From positions 9,673,703-9,737,702 of the forward strand of contig JASFXZ010000001.1 of assembly GCA_032209605.1 (NCBI GenBank): a DNA stretch of 64,000 nt, given 5' to 3'. Position numbers and translations under genes: made by a program. Origin of the DNA: Mactromeris polynyma. Taxonomy: Eukaryota; Mollusca; Bivalvia; Venerida; Mactridae. The notes beneath the pieces were generated by a model that worked only from the letters and a program-made list of their open reading frames with translations, ran no database searches and was not told the origin of the DNA. Shown in pieces: positions 23,301 to 30,200 of the stretch; position 1 is the stretch's first letter; the number at the start of each line of letters is the position of its first letter.

Positions 23301-24437
23301 AAATAAATGGAAAATTTTACTGAATTATCTTAATATTTTGCAAAGTTACAACATTTTTAGTGAAAAAAAACAATAAAAGAGTTCCATCGCGACTCGCTGT
23401 TTACTACAATGAAATGTAAGGCAAAAAATCTGAAAACGACCCGAATTTTCCCAACTTTAAAACTCCATAACTTGCCTTCTACTCAACATATTTTAATAAT
23501 TTAAACTGTTTTGTAAAGCTTGCAATGAGCTTTACACAATGATATAAGTTTTATCTCACTACATAAGATTTAAAAAAATAGTGGTGGTTGCTACTCTGAA
23601 TGGAGATTTGGTGCGTACGGGTCGTATTATTTTAGTACGAATCATAGAGATGTTCGATAGGAAAAATGTCATGATAAAATTGAAAATAAACAAAAGTATA
23701 ATATAAAATGTGCTTATTAATCAAGACAGATGTTTTTTCTAAATGTTTTATTGATTTTTTGGCAAGTTCATGATTTCATGTAGAAACAATCGTTCTTTGT
23801 ATGGTTTATCGCAGAACGGTTCGGAATTAGGCCCCTGTTCGTCTGCTACTCCGTGGCCACGTGACTCTACCGAAATTTCATTGAACCCTGAAAAGTTCTA
23901 AGAAATGACGGTAAACACAAAACAACGAGGTTTCCTGGAAATATCCTTCAGAAAAATAAAAAAATCACGTGATAAATACGATTTACGGCGAGCGTTGGTA
24001 TGCGCCGAGCATTAGTCGTACTACTCTATAAACTTTCCAGCAACTTCAAAAGTCACTAAATTTTATCATATCCGTCTACAAAAACAATTGCATCCATATT
24101 GAAGACGTTTTGACCAACATGCTTGGGATGGTTCAGACTTTAAATCATCTAATTGCAATACATCACTGTGTTATTAATTAAATACAGTTAAAATGATGAG
24201 TACGTTTTATGATAACTTGTAAAAATTGGCTTATTTAGTTATTAGCCAATGTTACGAGATGACGTGGGTACGAATTCACCCAACAACACTTTATTGCATA
24301 TATATAAATACGACAGCCAAATGCGCATATACTTACTCATAAGAAGTTTTATTTGGCTCATGTCTGTCTTTACATTTGCCTTCTCCTTCCCAGGAAAGTA
24401 TAGACTTCGTACTAGAATTATTTTTTGTAGCAGCCAT
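8375..24437 (-). CDS. ORC1: Origin recognition complex subunit 1, exons 1-10, partial
   Basis: Ten phase-matched coding exons on the minus strand: 24437-24337, 17602-17490, 17192-17017, 15464-15218, 14509-13633, 12884-12768, 12464-12332, 11982-11885, 10872-10771 and 8546-8375, giving 712 codons. ORC1 is the BAH- and AAA+-containing subunit that loads MCM at replication origins in the nucleus. About residues 10-130 form the BAH domain ([10 protein letters not shown], then YRKNDFVIV, then GQVKYYL). About 165-590 is a disordered, basic, Ser/Thr-Pro-rich tail with a KEN box at 170-172 and a near-exact 49-aa tandem duplication. Next come [14 protein letters not shown] and [18 protein letters not shown] as in vertebrate ORC1, then Walker A (GVPGTGKT, 661-668) and [17 protein letters not shown]. 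Walker B, the sensors and the winged helix are not in the window. Several introns hold transposons. Identity is certain; whether the gene is complete is not. Confidence 0.95.
9025..10616. repeat. 21-bp minisatellite, about 76 units, in an ORC1 intron
   Basis: Tandem units of GTACCTGTAGTATTTCAGTNT, almost perfect for 1.59 kb. The variation is mostly at the position before TGTACC (A, T or G), giving subtypes TATG, TTTG and TGTG. It fills most of the intron between ORC1 exons 9 and 10. Because 21 is a multiple of three, several frames stay open for hundreds of codons, but the ORFs are pure repeat. On the ORC1 sense strand each unit contains CTACAG/GTACA, a good match to a 5' splice site. Confidence 0.97.
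10617..10770. other. ORC1 intron remainder, no feature seen
   Basis: A short AT-rich stretch from the minisatellite edge to the exon 9 donor (GG/GTAAGT on the minus strand). Confidence 0.5.
11330..11527 (-). repeat. tRNA-derived SINE
   Basis: Read on the minus strand, the head GGCATGGTTAGCTCTG with TTGGTAGAGTGC is tRNA-like. It has an A-box region (TAGCTCTGTTGG, 11504-11515) and a B box (GGTTCGATTCC, 11462-11472), the internal RNA polymerase III promoter. The body continues with GACATTTGGCTAG, CCTCCACCTCTCA and GGTAGTTATCGGTTGCTTG, which recurs in the copy at 16395-16600. A further short head-like fragment (GAGTTAGCTCTATCAG, minus strand) lies at about 11088-11145. It sits in the ORC1 intron between exons 8 and 9. 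Confidence 0.75.
13487..13590 (+). repeat. Dispersed repeat, copy 1
   Basis: ATTAAAATTTCCACAATAAA followed by AATATTTTTCCTACCTAC and AATCTAGGGTCGGTAAAGGG is shared almost base for base with 28538-28640. A diverged inverted copy lies at about 27836-27930. It is in the ORC1 intron between exons 5 and 6. No coding potential; family not identified. Confidence 0.75.
15655..15890 (+). repeat. Bivalve-type dispersed repeat (GGGCAATAACTCC family)
   Basis: The order AAGGGCAATAACTCC, CAATATGGCTGGTTATC, TTGTCCGAGATATT, CACATTCTGACCAAATTTGG, GACAAATGCTTCTATAG, TTATTGATCGGACAAC and CGAACGGG-like ATGAACGGGTGTATAAAAAC matches a repeat I recognise as abundant in bivalve genomes. It lies in the ORC1 intron between exons 3 and 4. 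Recognition is from memory of the consensus. Confidence 0.6.
16395..16600 (-). repeat. Second SINE copy, diverged
   Basis: The minus strand shows AAGACATTTAACTATG, CCTCCACCTCTGATATC and AGCTGCTTGCGGAAGGGC, parallel to the body of the SINE at 11330-11527. The tRNA-like head is degraded (GTGGTTAGAGCACTAGG). A short related fragment (TTATCGTGAAGACTGTAACC) lies in opposite orientation near 16905-16925. Confidence 0.55.
19706..22933 (+). CDS. Transposase-like protein, 1,075 aa, family not identified
   Basis: A single exon within the inner transposon. ATG at 19706 is the first in frame; the frame opens slightly upstream without another ATG. Order: an N-terminal Cys-containing domain (1-110), a Cys/His-rich segment near 195-215, a long Lys/Glu-rich coiled coil (about 220-385), then a region beginning [20 protein letters not shown]. 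After this come blocks I interpret as the catalytic core: NRDGTT (Asp468), MSDRASNEK (Asp546), CMAH (Cys583-His586, like the C..H of transposase insertion domains) and [10 protein letters not shown] (Glu859), followed by [14 protein letters not shown] basic stretch leads to a Tudor-like C-terminus ([13 protein letters not shown] ... FMWP, about 984-1050). I recognise this general layout from uncharacterised multicopy invertebrate proteins but cannot name a superfamily. The D-D-E assignment is inference. No stop or frameshift is seen. Confidence 0.8.
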   Translation: MEKQLVFPGPCCAKINLKVEDLKSGIFCVIQETLTNGAVLEIKKLVENSPNSYPKVHDILCALQPQLLNQNDGTVRSNIARVQEMYRKLSRKKRVGMFKKVDDLLCAKFMPQCKQEESATESQSTMLENPVPSSHQNHENAICTGRNEDIQLKCQTYHVTEKQTDKCEFESPYHTESKPNLKTTETQTSPNEVKKHTCRRSNMDEHIKQHNCLHHDIVRHQKAIMKLRRLVASEKETLDNLKSTKGHFSVRNVTKRDEISYKNRKSLRKAKVESRKLSGQIHLQENQITDLTQKLTMLKNENETLKTIKATRKKSEEVKKRSQNKVFYYKKKLKSIRASPHNNKPLTDILKKDLLHKDAVIDTLVSENEQLKEKLAETKFCRTKKSDGSYCNELRLCIIELFGLEVAVEKIPSAVAVVAKNLFNCNIQKSDLPNSTSVQRIVDEGHYLAKAFIASELDDADSWGLNRDGTTRKKQKIVDTSVTLDTGEILSLGFTTVARETAAVITEVTKFHMKELADIGTANESEEISEEYLLKTLQKLAFTMSDRASNEKLADKMLASWREEELSKCENEQQRKTVKHFHCMAHVLLGFHRYLCDDLKKEDKEMTESEGPLGRDALSVFRTWSKKGTIIERVVRTTADIFGPVGDHHGVRDRWEAFCADRHIKSLIGNYRDNRFNGLFETAAEICVHYTDFLTVLKTMTKNKNLKLKSVQADLESKPIKTMLNCMAHLYLKVTGPFWMLITSNSVSYLELYPYVQKLEQYLMMCESDPRLLVEEEQTWMANPDVELVAHYKLINDALCIEEMSELLLKLVSLSCRAFLRTVRKQLDDFLEGGQFSVAPEKDDLIRTGFAHLTNLGCEHHFGDLDNSQRRRPNASMHHHSSVQIIKRNGKKMMSWIADMPKDVQSSMLKLARKGGKDLRKRHRSQERQVKKDILNEMEKESSRPSKKRKVSKAKAAEFDEDSDDYNEEGLLQLLPKSNFFIVNSYVVIAYQDAWYPGCVISGTENNKALVNFMSPCRKAGTFMWPTRKDIQEIDHQFVLKCNIIPECCNSGRQWFFAEYKEFDELYTMYKEKFF
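23193..23198 (+). other. Polyadenylation signal of the inner transposase gene
   Basis: AATAAA within ATAATAAAAAATG, 260 bp after the stop codon and still inside the element. Confidence 0.4.
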
Positions 24438-24466
24438 GTCAATTCAGTGCAGTAATCAGCTGGATA

Positions 24467-24476
24467 TTTTCCCGCC
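24467..24476 (-). promoter_or_regulatory. E2F-type site upstream of ORC1
   Basis: TTTTCCCGCC contains TTTCCCGC, an exact match to the E2F consensus TTTSSCGC, 30-40 bp before the ORC1 start codon. ORC1 is a known E2F-driven G1/S gene in human and Drosophila. The GC-rich site is conspicuous in AT-rich surroundings. No occupancy evidence exists here, and a 10-mer can occur by chance. Confidence 0.5.
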
Positions 24477-25820
24477 GTTTAAGTGCTGTTCGTTTTCTCG
24501 GTGAAAAACGTTCGACAGAGAAAAATATTAATCGAAACGGACAATGCCTAAATTGTTTTGAGAATGTCAATGACCTAAAATACAAAGTCTTTGAGAATGT
24601 GAAGTTTCACTTAAATTCTGTGATTTGTAAGCTGGTTTATATCGCATTATAAATATTTACCCACAGAGTTCAGCAGTGCTGTTCACAATTATCACGGACA
24701 TATAAACCATACTAATGAAACTTAGTTTAGTTTATTTTATTTTAGTTTTTAGTTTAATCACGGACCTGTAAACCGTGGTTTAATCATATTTTTTATTGTA
24801 TTCATACATAACTATCATATTTGCACAAACATACAAATAAATTGTAGAGCTACATACATGCAAAAATGGTTAGGCCAAAAGTTTTAACAACATTATAAGC
24901 CCCTCCCCAATATGAAACTTATATTTCCTCTTCTTCCTAGTAGTGCAGCGCTCACACTGTGCGGTTATCCTTAAAGCCAAATAATACCGGATAATTCGAA
25001 ATAACTATCGAATAATACATTTATTTGCAAACAATACTCATAGTCGTATGTTTTTAGGTGAAACGTATATGCATATGGTGGTCTCAAAATGTCTGTCTTA
25101 TATATTTCTGAGTGACCTCCCTTGAGAATTTATGGATTGTTTCCCTTGGTTTAATTTAGCGATACTGTACTTTATTCGACGCACTGTGCTTATATACAGG
25201 TTTTGTGAAGTGTTAGCAAAATTTACATGTGCAGTCAAGAAACGATAAAATAACGTAGTACGTCGTCTGCTTCAGACAGTCCTGCCATTTTTACAAGACG
25301 CACACGTTCTTCATATGCTCAATTATTTCAATGTGCTGAATGATCTCTTTTCAATCACTCTATTTGATAATTCCAATTACGTCAGAACACAGACCTACCA
25401 GACAACGCAACAAACTTTACTGTTGCACCAGGGACCGTATATGGTTATCGTGTGTTCCAGGTTGCATGAAGCATCAGAGTCTGGATAATTTTATAAGAGA
25501 GAGAATAATTAAGTTGAACATGTATACTTTATTGTACATCAATAGAAACAATCGAATTTTTTTTACTAAAACATGCGTTTTGTTCGTGTAAAAGAAAATC
25601 GATGTGCGAATTTTTATCTTTTTTGAGGAGAACTTCGCCATTTCTTGATTGATTTGCATATAAAGCAGGTGTCGTTTGAAAGTTAAATCAGTCATGTTTA
25701 GAATTCGTTGTATTTCATGGATATTTTTATGTTTAAAGTTCGATTTCAGTCATGGAAAGGGGTCAGATGTGAAAATATTTGACTCCTCGTACGATATAAT
25801 ATTATATGACGGGATATAGT
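24477..25820. other. Shared 5' region of ORC1 and PRPF38A, no gene seen
   Basis: AT-rich spacer. CACGGAC.TATAAACC-type motifs recur at about 24695-24712 and 24762-24775 around a TTTAGTTTA-rich stretch. No exon with splice sites and sensible codons is apparent on either strand. It should contain the ORC1 promoter and any distal PRPF38A elements. Confidence 0.5.
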
Positions 25821-27127
25821 GATATATTGTCACGTCGTTCGGGTAAAACTGAGTGTATTTTATTTGGTTCTAAAAGGAAATTAAAACGTGATGTAAGTTT
25901 CAAAGCTGTGAGCCATAATCATACTATTTCTCCAACATCATCGGTAAAGTATCTAGGTTTAATTATTGATGACAATTTATATGGTCACGGACAAATATAT
26001 GTCCGTGATCTGGTGAAACAGTTGTAAACTCTATTGTATCTAAGGTCAATTCTATACTTAATTTTTTGTATAGACATGCTTCGGTATTATATTATAATAC
26101 TAGGAAACAATTGTGCTCTGCCCTTATACAATGTCATATAGACCATGCTTGTTCCTCTTGGTATCCTAGTTTAAATAAATGTTTTAAAGACAAACTCCGG
26201 AAATGTCAAAATAAAATTGTCAGATTTATAAATGATATGGATCCAAGGGAAAGTGTTAATTGTCAAACTCTTGCTATCATGTCTCTCTTGAATATTGAAG
26301 CAGGAAACAAGCAGCTTCGTTTGAACCATGTGTTTGAAATTGTAAATAGTACAGAACCTTCTGATATGAAAGAAAGTTTTATGTTTACAAGAGATTTACA
26401 TTCTCATTTTACCCGCTCTAATTTATATAATGTTGTTGTTCCAAAATCTAATGGAAAAGAAAATGTTACTTTTTATTACTCTGCAATTGGAACTCACTGC
26501 CTGTTCATATAAAACAGATAACAAACATTGGACAATTCAAGAAAGCTGTTAAATGCCACTTGTTAGATGTGGCTAATATCTCATGGGCCAAGTGGTTTAT
26601 ATATTCTTGATAGATTGTACAATTTTTTTTTAAATTCTTATGCACTTTATATCAAATGTTTGTAACACATAGAAACATATTACCAATGTGCCTATAACTT
26701 AATTCTCCAAAACCATTACACCTTTTTATATGAACTTCCGAAAACCAAAGTCTTATTTTTGTTTTTATTATGTTTTTAGCTATAATTAAGGTATTTATCA
26801 GAACCCCATTGGAAATAAGCTTCAGGGTTTTAATGGGCCATCCTAGGTTTTATACACACTTAATTATGCAAAATTTTACTAATGTTTATATGATTTATTT
26901 TATGAACAATTTCAAACATCTCATTATGTGCATATAAGTTTGGAATATAAAAGTCACCATAAATAGTAATCAATATTTGTATTGAATCTGTGATATCAAG
27001 TAAATTTGTTAATGTAAGCCTACCTTGATAGTTATTTGTCAGGTTGAAAATGTCGGTAAATATGTATCTAATTTAATTTAATTGTATATATGTGTATTTT
27101 ACCTGAATAAAATCAATCAATCAATCA
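25820..27127 (+). mobile_element. CR1/L2-like non-LTR retrotransposon, 5'-truncated and decayed
   Basis: Translated blocks KTECILFGSKRK, VKYLGLIIDDNL, NSIVSKVNSILNFLYRHA, ALIQCHIDHACSSWYPSLNK, KCQNKIVRFINDMD and VHIKQITNIGQFKKAVKCHL are the C-terminal part of a non-LTR reverse transcriptase ORF. They fall in shifting frames, with breaks near 26000-26015 and 26485-26495, so the copy cannot make the protein. The endonuclease and most of the RT are absent. The 3' end TGAATAAAATCAATCAATCA is a short tandem repeat tail rather than poly(A), as in CR1-like families. The 5' boundary is approximate. Confidence 0.8.
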
Positions 27128-27223
27128 TAGAAGGGAGTGAACTCGTGACAATCTCTTGTGGTCAAAAGCGAGCGAGAACATATTCTATGTCGTTTCAAGC
27201 GTTTTTCAACGCTGATCACAAAA

Positions 27224-30200
27224 ATGGCGAATCGCACAGTGAAAGATGCTCACTCTATTAAAGGAACGAATCCACAATATTTGATTGAAAAAATCATACG
27301 AACTAGAATTTACGAATGTCGTTATTGGAAGGAAGAATGCTTTGCATTAACAGGTAATTAATTTGATCGATTTTAAACGTACTTCTCTGTGTGTGCATAT
27401 TCGGATGGAAAGTATTCGGATACGTCCTAAAGTTATGATCATGATCACGGGCAGGAGTATCGGTCTCGAGGTTATTAGAATGATACAATTCGACTACAAA
27501 GTATTCTATAGCAACCTTAAATGAAAAATGTGTTTTCATAGTATTGGTGTAGAGAATTGGCAATTGTACCGTAAGAGGTTTGACAAAACAGATAGATAAG
27601 AATTAAGATAACTGTATTAGTAAACTATTAGTCCAAATTGAAATACGTTTCAGTCAGCATTTTTATATTTTCACTTGTTGCTTTATAAACATAATTATAC
27701 AATATTTATATTTGTGATGTTACCATATTTAGGGGTGTCAATCTACATTGGGATTTGCTGCCCTTGTTAGGGTTAATTTCAATCAAAGTGAGGGAATTTC
27801 TTTTTACAACATTCTGGTCAAATGTCAAACCGTTGTAAGACCTAAATTAAAATTATGTTTGTTAGCCCTTTACCGACCGACCCGAGATTTGGCCGCCGAC
27901 TCAAAAATATTTATTGCAAAATTCACATCAAGATTTTTTTAATTTTGGTATCGCGATCTGTTGTCTTTCCTTGGTTTAATATTTATGCTACTCTGGGGTT
28001 AAACCATATAAAGACCAGACTCAGGGAACAAGCTTCTAGGTGAAATGGGTGAAGAAGTCCCCGTCTGTACTTTCATATTGCTAATTTTTGAAAATGTCGC
28101 CGTCCGTACATTCATTTCGCCAATGTTCGAAAATTGGGCGAAAAAAGTTGCTGTAAATTTCTGGGGCATGTCTTTAAACAATATGAGCATTCGTGTAATC
28201 AAGTGAGACATCCGCAGTGCATTCGTTGTATAAACATACCTATTAACAGGGTTTCCCCACGCTTTTAAACAATGTTGATTGATAAACATCCCAAAAAATT
28301 CTACTGTGAAAATTTAATCTCTGCCTATCGCTGTTATGTAAGGCTAGATCTGATTGGATAAGCGACTACTGCTGACCAAAGAGCGCTTAACTTTGTAATG
28401 TATTTCGACATGAGTATGCTTACACGAAATGTGTGGAGGACCTATCTCAGTTGAAGGGAGAAGTGACTTCACCCAAAATTTGAGCCTTGCTTGTTCCTGT
28501 ATAAAGAGGTAAAAAAACATACAACTATGTGTTCTATTAAAATTTCCACAATAAAATAAAATATTTTTCCTACCTACCTACCCACCTCTAAAATCTAGGG
28601 TCGGTAAAGGGCAAACAAAGACTTTTTTAATTTAGGCCTAACATACAATAATCCTCATGCACAGTTGAATGCATCAGTTAACAACACAAGCATGTATCAG
28701 GTATTAGATGTGTTACATATAGTTATTTTAAACTAAGCATGATAAATGGAGTAAAGCTTTGCAACAACATTTCAACAGCCATACTGTTCCGATCTAAAGG
28801 TTTATTGCTAAAATAAAAAGAAATCCCTACAGACCTTGTTTAATTTTGATTTGTGACCAGTGACCAGAAAGTTTTTATTTGACTTAAGAATTTGGGGTGT
28901 GATTCTGACAGATTCCAATAAGTGCATTATTATTGATATTATTTCTGTAATATTTCTATAAAATCATATTTAAGCATCCAGATTGGTTAATTACTTCAAA
29001 GGTATACTGGGGTCGAGGGTCTGCATAAAAATGTTCGAAGTGGGTGGTTGTGTAAACCTCAGTATATTTCTGACATTTCCTGCTAGTTTGATTCGTGTGT
29101 ACAAAGCTTACTTTCAAAATGTTGTTAAGTTACCGTTAAAACTTAGGCATTAAAATTCTGTTCATTTTTTATATATTTCCATCATGACTAAGGTTATATC
29201 TGTTATATAAATTATAATGTAAGTTTGATGAGTATTTTTCATTACAGTTATCCACACAATAAATACCATATACAGATTTACATAAGGCTTAGAAAGTGTG
29301 GCAGCTATAAAACATGGGATCATAAACTGAGCGGTACTGATATATGCCGGGTGAGATAGGCTGTCATACCATAGTCCACTAAACTAAACAAGTCTTATAA
29401 ACCTATGACAATGATCAAGCAACTAAGTTCTTATGAACTAATAAGCTATAACCATGGCATAACATAATATATTGTTTGTATCAGATGCATTGTAATAGTG
29501 AGATGTATATTTTATTGTTTCAGCTGAGCTTCTAGTTGACAAAGCAATGGGTTTGAAGTATGTTGGAGGTGTTTTTGGTGGCAACATCAAACCTGCACCA
29601 TTCTTGTGCTTACTACTCAAGATGTTACAGATTCAGCCAGAGAAAGATATCATTGTAGAGTTTATCAGAAATGAAGATTTTAAGTATGCCATAATTATTA
29701 TATCAAGTATTTGTGACATTCATTTGATATTAATTATTATAATATCAAAACTTCTTTTTTGTGCATTAGTGTTTTTGGGCAATTTTACTTTGGCTGTTAT
29801 CTATATTAAAACTTCAAAGGGTTGGTTCTGTTTAAACTTATTCATTTTTCATCTTATTACAAGTTATTCCAGCTTATATTAACATTGCTCATGACATGAC
29901 CACTGGATCAAGAGTCAAGCACTCTGCTAATCTGTTGGCGATGTCTCCCAGATCAAATCCGAGAGTAACAGAACTGTGGTGAAATTTTGTCAAAATGATT
30001 CTAAATACCTTTCCTCATAGTTTTTAAGTTTTATATCGACTTTGCTATAATAAGCTTTGTTTTTATATATAATAAACATTGCTGTATTTACAAAATTTGA
30101 CTACTTGTATTTTAGATATGTCAGAGCTCTTGGGTCACTGTATATGAGACTTACTGGTTCATCCATTGATTGTTACAAATACCTAGAACCTCTGTATCTG

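Larger units (their letters stand above)
18635..23592 (+). mobile_element. Inner DNA transposon, 4,958 bp, 9-bp target duplication
   Basis: A 13-bp inverted repeat AGCAACCACCACT begins at 18635 and its complement ends at 23592. Both sides are flanked by ACTCTGAAT (18626-18634 and 23593-23601), a perfect 9-bp duplication. Next to the left end is a hairpin (CCACTTATC ... GATAAGTGG, about 18645-18677). The one long gene, at 19706-22933, is on the plus strand, opposite to ORC1. Nine-base duplications occur in Mutator-like and a few other superfamilies, but the protein does not let me choose one. Confidence 0.88.
17629..24026. mobile_element. Outer DNA transposon in ORC1 intron 1, non-autonomous
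   Basis: The termini match in inverted orientation. The left end is GAGTGGTACGACCAATGCTC and continues GGCG; the right end, reverse-complemented, is GAGTAGTACGACTAATGCTC and continues GGCG (two mismatches in 24). TA flanks both ends (17627-17628, 24027-24028), as expected for a Tc1/mariner-type target duplication. The ATGCTCGGCG motif recurs inside at about 17842-17851. Without the nested 18635-23592 insertion and its duplicated target the element would be about 1.4 kb, and no ORF of transposase size remains in it. Its left end is only about 25 bp from the ORC1 exon 2 acceptor. Confidence 0.75.

Noticed and set aside
25806..26512. Two host genes of 73 and 148 codons
   Set aside because: Both are frame-shifted pieces of one reverse-transcriptase C-terminus.
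29890..29990. tRNA-like segment in PRPF38A intron 2
   Set aside because: Only a weak match to the SINE head (CAAGCACTCTGCTAATCTG); no B box.
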